Source: CAZVPF01 sp964628195
GTDB lineage: Bacteria > Planctomycetota > Phycisphaerae > Sedimentisphaerales > Anaerohalosphaeraceae
Direction of reading: 5' to 3'
Length of the DNA stretch: 64,000 nucleotides
Assembly: GCA_964628195.1 (NCBI GenBank)
Contig: CAZVPF010000006.1
Span: 62,001-126,000 of the forward strand
The translations under genes were made by a program, and so were the position numbers. Of this stretch, positions 1 through 9,368 are shown piece by piece. Each line of letters begins with the position of its first letter. Position 1 is the stretch's first letter. The notes below the pieces were generated by a model that saw only the letters and a program-made list of their open reading frames with translations, searched no databases and was not told the DNA's origin.

Positions 1-108
1 ATTGAGCCCCTGAAATCATGGGCCCCACTCATACCGGAGCCGAAAAGAACTGCTTTTGAAAAAAGAGTTGAGCTGAAAGGTCATCCGCCTCAGAACCCAA
101 ATAATTGA
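1..108 (+). CDS. Possible 3' end of an unidentified protein
   Basis: Frame 1 is open from the window edge to a TGA at 106-108, giving a 35-residue tail that is rich in Pro, Lys and Glu and ends in PPQNPNN. The composition is plausible for the C-terminus of a gene read in the same direction as the glycan operon that follows, but there is no domain to identify it. The rest of the stretch up to the sialidase start at 381 is AT-rich and shows no convincing gene. Confidence 0.3.
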   Translation: MEPLKSWAPLIPEPKRTAFEKRVELKGHPPQNPNN

Positions 109-380
109 GTCTTGCGCTCTTATCCGCCTGGACTTGAACCTGAATGACACTAATAAAGCAAGTCAATTATCAGTGCTTCCCTTAATATATGTTGCAAACA
201 AGCAGCGAATAGAATATAATAAAAGTCGTTCAAATTGCATTTTCAGGACACATCTGCTGATGAATGCGCGAAATAATGTCGCAAAATTACAAAACTATCA
301 AACGCTATACCGCAAAAGGTGAATTAAAAACCAGGGTCAGGTCACATAAGAAATTTAATTTATATTTTTGAGAGGTAATT

Positions 381-2243
381 TTGAGCACCGCAAAGAAAGA
401 TCAGGTCAGTAACGAATTTTTAGTAAGTATGGGTATTGACGTCGAGGACCTTGAATATGACGGGTATGACTGGCGCCTTGTGACAGAGGGCCGTGAGATA
501 CCGAGCAAGCTCTACTCCGACCAGCCTTATATTGTAAAAGCAGATGACGGGGCGTGGCTGTGCGCTGTCACCACCGGTGAAGGTCACGAGGGCGAAGTAG
601 GTCAGCACGTCGTCACCATGCGAAGCACGGACATGGGCAAAACATGGTCCGATCCCGTGGAAGTCGAACCACCAACAGGCCCGGAAGCCTCATACGCGGT
701 CCTGCTCAAGGTCCCTTCCGGCAGAATCTACTGCTTCTACGACCATAACACCGACAACGTCCGCCAGGTCATCGCCGACAAATCGGCCTACCCTGACGGT
801 TACTGCAAGCGGGTTGACAGCCTCGGTTATTACGTATTCAAATACAGCGACGATCACGGAAAAAGCTGGTCCGACAAGCGTTACGTGATCGACATCCGCG
901 AAATGGAGATCGACCGTCAGAACCCATACGGCGGAAAGATACGTTTTTTCTGGAACGTCGGCAAGCCGTTTGTGCATGAAGGCAATGCCTATATTTCCGT
1001 TCACAAGGTCGGCAGTTTCGGCGCGGGCTTTTTTACACGTTCCGAGGGTGTGCTGCTTAAAAGCACCAACCTGCTTACAGAGAACGATCCTGAAAAGATC
1101 GAGTTTGAAACACTGCCCGACGGTGACACAGGTTTGCGAACCCCCAAAGGCGGCGGGCCGATAGCCGAGGAGCAGAGCTATTCAGTCATGAGCGACGGGT
1201 CGTTCTTCTGCGTGTACCGTTCGGTTGACGGTTACCCGGTGGTCGCCTACAGCAGGGACGGCGGACACAACTGGACCGAACCGCAGTACATGACATATAC
1301 ACACAACGGCAAGAAGATAAAAAACCCCCGCGCCGCCAACTTCGCGTGGAAATGCTCCAACGGCAAGTACCTGTACTGGTTCCATAATCACGGCGGGCGC
1401 GACTACAATGACCGAAACCCCGTATGGATTTGCAGCGGAACCGAAAAGCAAACTCCGGAAGGGCTTATAATAGAGTGGTCACAGCCGGAAATACTCATAT
1501 ATGCCGACGATACTTATGTGCGTATGAGCTATCCCGACCTCGTTGAGGAAAACGGAGATTTCTTCGTAACCGAAACCCAGAAACACACCGCCCGGCTGCA
1601 CAAGATTGAAAGAACCTTTATAGATAAAATTTTCAGCTACGATGAAGTCAACACAACGGCTCTGGGGGGAGTTGCCCTTGATTTAGCAAGCGTAGGAAAG
1701 AATCCCTCGAACATAAATATGCCGAAACTGCCAAAGTTTGTTATACGCGATCTTTACTCGATGGTGTGCGGCAAAAAGGATTTGCGAACCGGAGTAAGCA
1801 TAGAAGTTTCCGTAAAGTTCAACACCCTGCGGATAGGCCAGAACATACTTGACACAAGAGACGAACAGGGCAAAGGATTTCTGCTAAGCACCGGTGAGGG
1901 CGGCGCGGTTTGCTTTTCGATGTTCGACGGCAGGACCCAATCGTGCATTACTTCCGAACCTGGCGTTTTGACTATGCGGCACCTTAGCCACATTGTGGTA
2001 ATAATCGACAGCGGGCCGAAAGTAATGTACTTTATGGTTGACGGCAGGTTTTGTGACGGAGCCGATTACCGTCAATTCGGATGGGGCAGGTTCAGCCCGG
2101 AGTTTCGCGACATAAACGGCAGCGACATACTTATTGCCGGGGCTGACATCGACGGCCAGGTCAAATCTATCAGGATATACGACCGGGCTATCATGAGCGC
2201 CGAGGCGGTTGGAAATTACCGCGCATCTATAATTAATTCCTGA
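381..2243 (+). CDS. Sialidase-like BNR-repeat protein with C-terminal LamG-like domain
   Basis: A 620-residue protein of the sialidase (neuraminidase) superfamily, expected to hydrolyse terminal sialic or related sugar linkages. Three Asp-box (BNR) motifs are visible, STDMGKTW, SDDHGKSW and SRDGGHNW, spaced through residues 75-300 as in a six-bladed propeller. From about residue 440 the fold changes to a concanavalin-like (LamG) domain, ending with a typical IRIYDRA strand. The start is a TTG at 381, preceded by AGAGGT at good spacing. There is no signal peptide, so the protein is predicted to be cytoplasmic, which is odd beside an exported sulfatase. It is the first gene of a three-gene operon. 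The sialidase fold is secure. The substrate is not known, and such planctomycete proteins may act on other sugars or be non-catalytic. Confidence 0.85.
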   Translation: MSTAKKDQVSNEFLVSMGIDVEDLEYDGYDWRLVTEGREIPSKLYSDQPYIVKADDGAWLCAVTTGEGHEGEVGQHVVTMRSTDMGKTWSDPVEVEPPTGPEASYAVLLKVPSGRIYCFYDHNTDNVRQVIADKSAYPDGYCKRVDSLGYYVFKYSDDHGKSWSDKRYVIDIREMEIDRQNPYGGKIRFFWNVGKPFVHEGNAYISVHKVGSFGAGFFTRSEGVLLKSTNLLTENDPEKIEFETLPDGDTGLRTPKGGGPIAEEQSYSVMSDGSFFCVYRSVDGYPVVAYSRDGGHNWTEPQYMTYTHNGKKIKNPRAANFAWKCSNGKYLYWFHNHGGRDYNDRNPVWICSGTEKQTPEGLIIEWSQPEILIYADDTYVRMSYPDLVEENGDFFVTETQKHTARLHKIERTFIDKIFSYDEVNTTALGGVALDLASVGKNPSNINMPKLPKFVIRDLYSMVCGKKDLRTGVSIEVSVKFNTLRIGQNILDTRDEQGKGFLLSTGEGGAVCFSMFDGRTQSCITSEPGVLTMRHLSHIVVIIDSGPKVMYFMVDGRFCDGADYRQFGWGRFSPEFRDINGSDILIAGADIDGQVKSIRIYDRAIMSAEAVGNYRASIINS

Positions 2244-2315
2244 CTGCTGCTGGTCTGGCTGATCGCTGAAAGCGGTCTAAGGGTAAATGTTATTTCAATT
2301 AAAGAAGAGTGAAAA

Positions 2316-3998
2316 ATGAAGAATCCGGAAGATACTAAAATTTACGCCTTTGTACTTATCGCGGTAATACTCACACTGGCTGGAGTTTCATACGCAAAGC
2401 TCGCGTGTGAACTAACGCTTGATTATACGCGACCTGACCACGCCCCGGCGGCGAGTGACGTTACCATCCGCTCGCTTAATTTCCGGCCGATCAACGAACA
2501 GGACCCGTATAACACCATAGAGGCGATGCAGGCCTTTCACGCGACCAGGCTCGAATGGGTCTACCTTCGCTTCAATCAGCATGAAAAGCAGCTGATAGAC
2601 ACTGTCAACAGGATGGGGCGAATATTCGGCGGCGCAGGTGCAGGTGCCTCAGGTGTTAAAGTCGGCATGGATCCGGGCAGGGAGTTTATCGAAAACAATA
2701 TCGAGGACCTGAACGGCGCGCCGATTTTCGCCGAACATTCCCGCCACTGGGTCGTCCCGATATACCCCGGCTGTATGAACAACCCGCACTACATAAAGGC
2801 TCATCTCGACTATTACAAGAAATATGTCGACTGGGGCTGCCAGACACTTCAGCGGGACGAGCCTGCATCTCAGTACTCTTATGCCCGCAACAGGCAGGGC
2901 TGCTTTTGCGATTACTGCATGGCAGCTTTTAGAAAATACATCAAAAAAAATAATCTCCCGGGCAAACTCAAAAAGCACGGAATAAATGACATAGAGGGGT
3001 TCAATTACAGGAACTGGCTCAGTCAGAACGGCTATGCCGGGGACGACGGCAGAGCAAAACCCAATCCACTTGCCGATGATTTTACACAATTCCAGCTTGA
3101 AACGAACACTGGATTTTACCGAAACCTGCGCACAGCGCTGCATATTTATTCCGAAGGTTACATGCCGATGTCCTGTAACAACACTTCTTTCCAGAGATGG
3201 GAAGAGCCTTTTTACAGCGTTTTTGACTTTGCCATCTCGGAGCTTATGATGAGTTCGGCCAAACCCGGGCACATGTACGACCGGGCAAGACATGCCGCTA
3301 AGCTCAATAAGGTTCAGGTTTTCGGATCGCCAAAGACCCTCGGACGGGAATATGATGAGCAATACCTGACAAAACTTAAACGCAAGGTTATAGCTACCGC
3401 CTATGCCGTAGGCGGACTTTCACGAGTGCCCTGGGATATTTTCCAGCAGACTAAAGACGGCAAGGGCAGGTACTTCGGAAAACCGCAGCACTATGCCGAC
3501 CTTTACGCATTTGTCCGTGCCAATGACAGGTACCTGGCCGGCTACCGTGACAGCGGCGCTTTTGGAAACGGCATAGATATAAACGTCTGGGGCAGTGAAA
3601 AACCGCTGGAGATAATCGCGCCGCAACAAGATGTTTACGCTTTTATCCGTGCAATACCCGCCGACAGCTCCGCGCCGGTGGTCGTGCACCTTGTCGACTG
3701 GAGCGATGATAAAAGCGGGTTTGACCTGGCCCTGAAAAACGACTGCTTTTTCCGCAGCAGCCGGTTGAATGTTAAATTACTGACCCCAGCAGAATACAGC
3801 AAGCAGGCCCACGAAGCCGCTGAGGCCGTGTCTATGGAAATGCTTGAACCCGGAGAGTTCATGTCCGCAAAGCAGGCTAAGGCGTTTGCTTCGCTTTCAG
3901 ATGAGAACCTGCTAAAAACAAGGACAACCGGCGGCTTGACTTCAATATCGATACCTCCACTGAAACCCTGGGGCATACTGGTAATTACTGGAGATTAA
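2316..3998 (+). CDS. Putative exported TIM-barrel glycoside hydrolase
   Basis: A 560-residue protein starting with a hydrophobic signal segment (about residues 9-27, likely cleavage after VSYA). The body has the look of a TIM-barrel glycosidase: an early tract placing a sugar-binding pocket, then WGCQTLQRDEP around residue 175 followed by a C-x-C-x2-C cluster (CFCDYC). This combination recurs in GH42-like and related uncharacterised hydrolases, where the Cys group binds structural metal. The exact GH family cannot be assigned by eye, and the acid/base residues are not proven. The gene lies 72 bp after the sialidase-like gene and 4 bp before the sulfatase, so it most likely helps dismantle the same sulfated glycan outside the cytoplasm. 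Confidence 0.65.
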   Translation: MKNPEDTKIYAFVLIAVILTLAGVSYAKLACELTLDYTRPDHAPAASDVTIRSLNFRPINEQDPYNTIEAMQAFHATRLEWVYLRFNQHEKQLIDTVNRMGRIFGGAGAGASGVKVGMDPGREFIENNIEDLNGAPIFAEHSRHWVVPIYPGCMNNPHYIKAHLDYYKKYVDWGCQTLQRDEPASQYSYARNRQGCFCDYCMAAFRKYIKKNNLPGKLKKHGINDIEGFNYRNWLSQNGYAGDDGRAKPNPLADDFTQFQLETNTGFYRNLRTALHIYSEGYMPMSCNNTSFQRWEEPFYSVFDFAISELMMSSAKPGHMYDRARHAAKLNKVQVFGSPKTLGREYDEQYLTKLKRKVIATAYAVGGLSRVPWDIFQQTKDGKGRYFGKPQHYADLYAFVRANDRYLAGYRDSGAFGNGIDINVWGSEKPLEIIAPQQDVYAFIRAIPADSSAPVVVHLVDWSDDKSGFDLALKNDCFFRSSRLNVKLLTPAEYSKQAHEAAEAVSMEMLEPGEFMSAKQAKAFASLSDENLLKTRTTGGLTSISIPPLKPWGILVITGD

Positions 3999-4002
3999 AC
4001 CT

Positions 4003-5499
4003 ATGCGTACAGGCATAAAAACAAAAACCGCAAGGAGAGATTTTCTGCGCGGTGCTGCAGGCGCTGTCGCGGCGTTGGGGTTGTGGGGCTGCCGTCCAGC
4101 AGGACAACATAACACCCAAACCAAACACGCCCGGGATGCAAAAATCGAAACCGGAAAAAATAAACCGAATATTATAATTATAATGGCTGACGATCTGAGC
4201 GCGATGCAGCTTGGATGTTACGGCAACAGCAAAAACAGCACACCAAACCTTGACCGATTGGCAGCCGAAGGGATAAAGTTTGAAACCTGCTGGGCAACGC
4301 CTGTCTGCTCGCCCTCACGCGCTATTATGTATACCGGGAAATACGCTTACAGGACAGGTTGGTATCATAACGACCTGAAACCTTCTCAGCCTTTGTATGA
4401 AAACCATATTACGCTGCCCCAGCCTTTGAAGAAGGCCGGTTACAGGACAGCTTTCTGCGGTAAGTGGCAAATGCCCGGCTCGCCTTATGAGTTCGGGTTT
4501 GATGAATATATAAAGAACGTTTTCTTTCCAGCCCAGCAGGAAATGCCCGTTCCGGTCGGCGATGACGGCAGGTATTCTTACTATTGGCATCCTGCGCTGA
4601 TTAAAAACGACAAGGTGATCGAAACCAATGAAAATGATTACGCGCCGGATATAGCAGCGGACTTTGTTACCGATTTTGCCGCAGCCGACAGGGATAAACC
4701 TTTTTTCATCTTCTATTCCATGTGGCTTCCGCACGTCGCTTACGATCAGCAGCTCGGAAGATGGGGATATCCTTCACCGCCGGCAACGGATGAAAACGGA
4801 AACCGAATACCCGGCAAAAACCTCAAGGGCAATGCCGAACGGACACTTGAAGGACAGGGCACTCTTGTGGAATACATAGACATTTTGGTTGGGAGAATAC
4901 TAAATTCCCTCGAACGAAACGGATCTCGCAGCGATACTGTGATTATGTTCACCGCGGACAACGGTGCCCCGCAATACGGCAAGAATCGTGTAGATCGTGA
5001 AAAAGGCCCGCGAGTGCCGTTGATCGTTAACTGCCCGGGCAGGGTTCAGCAGAGCGGCTCTTCAATGGCCATGATATCTTTCGCCGACTTCATGCCTACG
5101 GTGATTCGGCTGGCCGAAGCAGAAGCTAATGTCCCGGAAGAATATAAATTTGACGGGGTAAGCTTTGCCGGTATTCTCGAAGGCCGAAAGGTAAAAACCC
5201 GCGATTACCTTTACTCAAATTTCGGACCGTGGCAAATGCTCCGAGACGAAAGGTGGCTGCTCGATGCGGCAGGCACATTCTGGGACACACATGGTCGTCG
5301 TGACGAAGTCGACTATAAGGATGTAACCAACAGCTTTGACCCCGAAGTCAAAGCGGCGAAAAAACGTTTTGAAAAATACCTCGAACGTTACCCGGTTCCG
5401 GATGAAAATACGGTCGGCTGGGATAAATGGCAAAACAGTCAGTTTCGCCCGAATATAGAAAAACGCATTAAACAAATACAGGCAGCAAGAGAGAAATGA
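4003..5499 (+). CDS. Exported type I (formylglycine) sulfatase
   Basis: A 498-residue arylsulfatase-family enzyme that removes sulfate esters from glycans. The N-terminus has a twin-arginine motif (RRDFLRG, residues 11-17) followed by a hydrophobic stretch ending in LGLWGC. It may therefore be a Tat-exported lipoprotein anchored at Cys30. The metal-binding start of the domain is MADDL (61-65). The maturation motif CSPSR is at 102-106, where Cys102 would be converted to formylglycine by an anaerobic or aerobic maturase not seen here. A further ligand motif, FTADNG, sits near residue 310. Length fits the family. It is the last gene of the operon, 4 bp after the glycosidase, and ends facing the convergent MFS gene. 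Confidence 0.93.
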   Translation: MRTGIKTKTARRDFLRGAAGAVAALGLWGCRPAGQHNTQTKHARDAKIETGKNKPNIIIIMADDLSAMQLGCYGNSKNSTPNLDRLAAEGIKFETCWATPVCSPSRAIMYTGKYAYRTGWYHNDLKPSQPLYENHITLPQPLKKAGYRTAFCGKWQMPGSPYEFGFDEYIKNVFFPAQQEMPVPVGDDGRYSYYWHPALIKNDKVIETNENDYAPDIAADFVTDFAAADRDKPFFIFYSMWLPHVAYDQQLGRWGYPSPPATDENGNRIPGKNLKGNAERTLEGQGTLVEYIDILVGRILNSLERNGSRSDTVIMFTADNGAPQYGKNRVDREKGPRVPLIVNCPGRVQQSGSSMAMISFADFMPTVIRLAEAEANVPEEYKFDGVSFAGILEGRKVKTRDYLYSNFGPWQMLRDERWLLDAAGTFWDTHGRRDEVDYKDVTNSFDPEVKAAKKRFEKYLERYPVPDENTVGWDKWQNSQFRPNIEKRIKQIQAAREK

Positions 5500-5567
5500 C
5501 CGTCGAACTCAGGAAAAAGACTGGGCTTTTGAGCTTGATACAATAAACCAATACGTTCTTGTGTGTG

Positions 5568-6911
5568 TCATTCACTGTCAATCATGCCCGTTGTTTTTCG
5601 CCGGCAAGAATATACAATCGCCCCGGCTGTTCCGATAAGTCCCACTATAAATATATAGAGGTAGCAGTTCATATAATCTATATTTTCACCGGAAGTTAAC
5701 ATAGACGGCATCGACTTGACCCACAGGCCCATCAGGTTGGTATTTATGAACTTTGCGAGGCCGGCGACTATCAGGAACCCGGAGTTGAAGAAGCCCTTTT
5801 TTTCGGGGTCAACCTGGTCGAACAGAAAAGGCCACAGGGCAAGTACGGCGGTGCGGTCGAAAACGGAGTCGGCGATGTTAAATGCAATAATCGCCGCGAC
5901 CGAGGGTATCCCTTGCGGTGTGAGAAATTTAACATAGGTCCAAAACGCCGCAGGGTGAAGCGTTGAAAAGAGTATGCACACAAAAAATATTTTGAACTTA
6001 TCCAGCCGGTCTATAAGAATTATCAGCAGGGGCAGCACAAGTGTGGTGTTAATCAGCATTGTAACTGCGTGAATGTTGCCGAATACCTGCTTGGAGTAGC
6101 CGAACTGTTCGGTAATGAGCAGCGGGCGAAGGTTCATAAGCTTTGTCGACATGAGCACGGAGCTTATTACAAGCATACAGAGCATGGCATTTTTTTTATC
6201 CATGAACATTCGCCGCAGGTAAGTAATAAGGCTTATCTTCTCACGTTTCGACCCGGGGGTTTGTTTTTCCTTTACGAATATCAGTATTATTGCAAGCGAG
6301 ACAAGGACCATCGCCGCTGCGGAGAAATATATGAACTGCTCGCCTGTCAGGCTTGCAAGGCGGGTCCTGGACATGGCTGATGAGGCTTTTTTAAACCCGA
6401 TATGCTTGTCGAACCTGCCTATCAGAAAGAACATGAATATAAACCTTGCACCGATCGAGGCGTACCGGTTTATGACCATACCTCGGCCTCGCTGGGCCTT
6501 TGGAACGATATCGAAGTAAAGCGGTTTCCACGGCCCGGTATAGCCGAGGTCAACGGCAAACTGGTAAATAAGTATCAGCAGGACGAGAGATAAAAAACTT
6601 GCAGCAGCGGGTATAAGAACCAGCGAGACAGCGAGAAGCACAAACCCGGCGGCGATGAGCGTTTTCCTCCTGCCTATAAAAGTTTGCAGGTGATCGCTTT
6701 TATAAGCGGCCCAGGGCGCAATTACAACGGCGAACAGACTGTTGATACTGCCGAGAAAGACTATCCATGAAGGATTGTCAATGTGCTTTTTCAGGGTAAA
6801 GGTAAGGGCGGTGCCGCTGCATTTTTCGACAAAAGCAAAGGCAGCGACCGGAATGCTCAGCAGCAGCAGCCAGCCCCATGAAATCTTTTTTTGCCCGGTT
6901 GTTATCGCCAT
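5568..6911 (-). CDS. MFS transporter
   Basis: A 447-residue polytopic protein with about 12 hydrophobic helices and a central cytoplasmic loop near residues 215-235. The loop between helices 2 and 3 contains GRRKTL, a match to the conserved MFS loop G-x-x-x-D-R-x-G-R-R/K pattern. It is a secondary transporter in the inner membrane. Because it sits beside glycan-degrading genes, a sugar or sugar acid is a reasonable guess for the substrate, but the sequence does not show it. The gene is on the opposite strand to the sulfatase operon (converging with a 68-bp gap) and follows the dockerin-protein gene by 25 bp, so it may be read with it. Confidence 0.8.
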   Translation of the reverse strand: MAITTGQKKISWGWLLLLSIPVAAFAFVEKCSGTALTFTLKKHIDNPSWIVFLGSINSLFAVVIAPWAAYKSDHLQTFIGRRKTLIAAGFVLLAVSLVLIPAAASFLSLVLLILIYQFAVDLGYTGPWKPLYFDIVPKAQRGRGMVINRYASIGARFIFMFFLIGRFDKHIGFKKASSAMSRTRLASLTGEQFIYFSAAAMVLVSLAIILIFVKEKQTPGSKREKISLITYLRRMFMDKKNAMLCMLVISSVLMSTKLMNLRPLLITEQFGYSKQVFGNIHAVTMLINTTLVLPLLIILIDRLDKFKIFFVCILFSTLHPAAFWTYVKFLTPQGIPSVAAIIAFNIADSVFDRTAVLALWPFLFDQVDPEKKGFFNSGFLIVAGLAKFINTNLMGLWVKSMPSMLTSGENIDYMNCYLYIFIVGLIGTAGAIVYSCRRKTTGMIDSE

Positions 6912-6936
6912 AGTCCAGCCGTTTCATTTAAGGTTG

Positions 6937-7881
6937 TCATGGCCCGAGTACCTGCCAGTATTTCGCGAACTCTGCGAGGTCGAGGTAATTAACGATTCCG
7001 TCACCGCCTGCCGGGGCGATGTCGGCGGTAAGGTTATCGCCGGTTTGCAGCCAGTTAGCGGTTATATACTGCAAGTCCGCCGAGTCGACTTTTCCGCTGG
7101 CGTTGAAGTCGAGCTTGTCGAAAGGCAATGTCGCGACAACTTCAAGGTACGGCCCGGTGCTTCTTACGGTGTAAGTGCCGTCCTGTAAATATTGCTTATA
7201 GGCACGCAGGTTGAAACATACGTCACTGTATTGCGGCGCCGAGAGCATGAGGCTTATTTGTTCGCCGTTCTCGATAGCGTCAATAAGATCGGCATAATTC
7301 GGGTTGGCCAGGTCAAGGTCAAACTCAAACCAGTTTTCACCGGCGGAGTAGGGGTATTCTGCATCGTAATACAGTGTTTCAAGATAGAAGTATGTTGAAA
7401 CACCGAGCAGGTCGTTTAGCGTATTATAGGTTATCCCTGCATCGGGCCCCGCGACAACTTTCGAGGTCCCCCAACCCTGCTGCCAGTCGTTGACTATCCA
7501 GTGTATGTCGAAATCACCCGGCGAGCCGACATAGTTAAAAACACCCTTTGCCGAGCGGTTTCCGTTGGTTATGGCAAGACGGAGGTTTAATTTGGAAACC
7601 GTGGTCGAATTGAGGACGTTCGGGTCAAATCTCAGCAGTGTTACAAACTCTCCCTTGGGGTCATGGTCAATGCCGGCATTGGGGTCGTATGCCCTTGCAG
7701 TTGCCGAAGAGACACATAACGACCCGGACCCGCCAAAGTTGCGGTCCGCGGCGGTCGGAAACGGAGATGCTATTCCGGGGTCGAGCACAAACGAATTTGC
7801 CGCCGGCCTGATCGAGCCGGTAACGCCGAAAGCCAGACCTGATATTATACACGTAACTGTAACCAATAATAGATGTCTCAT
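6937..7881 (-). CDS. Secreted DNRLRE-type protein with C-terminal dockerin-like domain
   Basis: A secreted protein of about 314 residues. The ATG at 7881 is preferred because AGGGTGAG lies just before it, and it gives a clean signal peptide of MRHLLL followed by a hydrophobic run to GLAFG. The middle part (about 20-250) resembles the DNRLRE beta-sandwich domain, a beta-rich fold carried by many planctomycete surface proteins. The last 60 residues (from LDFNASGKVDSADL to the end) form a dockerin-like pair of calcium loops, DFNASGKVD and APAGGDGIVN, each followed by a short helix. In planctomycetes such domains are thought to attach proteins at the cell surface rather than to cellulosomes. The likely role is structural or carbohydrate-associated. 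Confidence 0.7.
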   Translation of the reverse strand: MRHLLLVTVTCIISGLAFGVTGSIRPAANSFVLDPGIASPFPTAADRNFGGSGSLCVSSATARAYDPNAGIDHDPKGEFVTLLRFDPNVLNSTTVSKLNLRLAITNGNRSAKGVFNYVGSPGDFDIHWIVNDWQQGWGTSKVVAGPDAGITYNTLNDLLGVSTYFYLETLYYDAEYPYSAGENWFEFDLDLANPNYADLIDAIENGEQISLMLSAPQYSDVCFNLRAYKQYLQDGTYTVRSTGPYLEVVATLPFDKLDFNASGKVDSADLQYITANWLQTGDNLTADIAPAGGDGIVNYLDLAEFAKYWQVLGP

Positions 7882-7917
7882 TTTCTCACCCTTTGTTTGG
7901 AACATTATTCTTTACTT

Positions 7918-8907
7918 TTAATAACAAACAACACTGTTAACACCTTTAATGCTGTAAACTTTATCGCCCCATTCGAATCGGCCATTCTCGATTGTCTCGT
8001 AGACAGACTTTGATTCTACATGGCCGTCAAGGTAATAGAAGCTGCTTTGTTTCATGTTCTTTTTTCCGACGCTTCCGAGATGGTTTCTGCCTACCCAGTC
8101 CAGCCTGGACGGATACTGCCTGTAGTCGTTGGGATTGACGGACAAATCGTATTTATCCAGTCTCCTGAATGCACCTGACTCAAAACACGCCCTATAGGTT
8201 TCTTCAGAAACCATGTTCAGGTCGTAACGGTCAGGGCCGGGAACCTGGCCGAGCGTTCGGAAACCATGGACCGGCATGTAACTTCGCGAAATATCCGAGA
8301 AACGGCTTGAGACGATCCGCCAGTCTTTAGGCCATTCGGTCAGTAGTATGACTTTGGCCGGGCGTAATACACGGCTGACTTTAACAAGCTTAGAGGCTGT
8401 TTGTGCGTTCTGATAGCCGGTATCAAATCGGTTTCGCGGGCACAGGCCCTCGTTTACGGTAAATGCGCATCGCTCGGCCTGTTTGTCGATAATACCGGGA
8501 AAAGCATTTTCCTGGCCCGGCTCGAGGTTTTCAGGAACGGTATTTTGCGGAGGCAGTCCCCCGTTTTTGATCTCAGGGCACCTCATGCTGTTTTCAACTG
8601 CATAGCCGCTCTCAATAAAAATGCCCGACCAGTGGCTGATGCCGTTTAAGGGTTCCGTCGGCTGTTCGCTTATGCCGCCCGGTGAAATATATGTATACGC
8701 CAGCGGTAAAATTCCGTCATTGGACCTGCAGTATACATCGAACGCAAGGCCCGTGGAGCGAATTGCGGATTTGCAGGCAAGCGAGCGGGCGGTTTTGTTG
8801 GCACGGTTAAGGCCGGGCAGCATTACAGCCATCAACAGCGCAATGACCGAAATAACAATAAGCAGTTCCATTAGTGTAAATGCCTTTTTAAGCCTTGCCC
8901 TGTCCAT
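7918..8907 (-). CDS. Type II secretion-like pseudopilin with long extracellular domain
   Basis: A 329-residue protein beginning with a classic class III signal: a short basic leader (MDRARLKKA), then FTLMELLIVIS, with Glu five residues after the predicted cleavage before Phe. A single hydrophobic helix follows and then a long soluble region containing paired Cys and the phrase YLDGHVESK near the C-terminus. That layout (N-methylated pilin plus a domain with a DGHV motif) is typical of the large DUF1559-like pseudopilin families of Planctomycetota. It would be cleaved by a prepilin peptidase and assembled in or near a type II secretion pseudopilus. It lies 26 bp after the nif-linked ferredoxin gene on the same strand. 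Confidence 0.85.
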   Translation of the reverse strand: MDRARLKKAFTLMELLIVISVIALLMAVMLPGLNRANKTARSLACKSAIRSTGLAFDVYCRSNDGILPLAYTYISPGGISEQPTEPLNGISHWSGIFIESGYAVENSMRCPEIKNGGLPPQNTVPENLEPGQENAFPGIIDKQAERCAFTVNEGLCPRNRFDTGYQNAQTASKLVKVSRVLRPAKVILLTEWPKDWRIVSSRFSDISRSYMPVHGFRTLGQVPGPDRYDLNMVSEETYRACFESGAFRRLDKYDLSVNPNDYRQYPSRLDWVGRNHLGSVGKKNMKQSSFYYLDGHVESKSVYETIENGRFEWGDKVYSIKGVNSVVCY

Positions 8908-8933
8908 AGCTTTGCGTGCTTTCTATACAATAA

Positions 8934-9236
8934 CTAACATATCAAATATTCGTCAACGGGCAGTCCGTCTTCGAGCGCGTCGAGTATTTCATCTATTTTT
9001 TCTTCGTTCAGTTCACCATACCACCAGCAGTTCGGGTAGATGACCATCGCCGGCCCGCGGTCGCAGACCTTGAGACAGCCGGTCGCCGAGACCATCGCAT
9101 CAAGGCCGCGGTCGATTATCTCTTCTTCGATATACTGGAGAAACTGCGGTGTGCCGCTTTTGTTGCAAACGCCCTGAGGCTCGCCGCTCATACGGAAACT
9201 GTTGCATAAAAAAATGTGATGTTGAGGTTTCTGCAT
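8934..9236 (-). CDS. Thioredoxin-fold [2Fe-2S] ferredoxin of the nif cluster
   Basis: A 100-residue (2Fe-2S) ferredoxin of the thioredoxin-like (Shethna/Aquifex Fd4) type. Candidate cluster ligands are Cys11 (IFLCNS) and Cys24 (GVCNKSG) near the N-terminus, and the pair in ATGCLKVCDRGP (C-x3-C) in the middle. The sequence WWYGELNEEKIDEI is a family hallmark. Proteins of this type often accompany nitrogenase genes and are candidates for electron supply or protection of the enzyme. GGAG precedes the ATG. The gene follows the 88-residue unknown by 132 bp, and no strong terminator separates them, so it probably belongs to the nif transcript. Confidence 0.85.
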   Translation of the reverse strand: MQKPQHHIFLCNSFRMSGEPQGVCNKSGTPQFLQYIEEEIIDRGLDAMVSATGCLKVCDRGPAMVIYPNCWWYGELNEEKIDEILDALEDGLPVDEYLIC

Positions 9237-9368
9237 TTCGATGTCTCCTGAAATAAGTTTTTGTGAACCCCCGGTTCAATATTGACACTATTTTTATTTT
9301 TGCTGCGCGCACTAAGTCGGCTGTTGAATATTTACCAGTCACCGCGTCGATTGCCCCCCGTTAGAGGT

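Noticed and set aside
134..322. 62-codon open frame on the + strand upstream of the sialidase gene
   Set aside because: AT-rich, no ribosome site, no recognisable protein features; likely intergenic.
9264..9278. Short inverted repeat TGAACC-CCC-GGTTCA between the 88-residue gene and the ferredoxin
   Set aside because: Six-pair stem, three-base loop and no T-run on the minus strand; not a convincing terminator.
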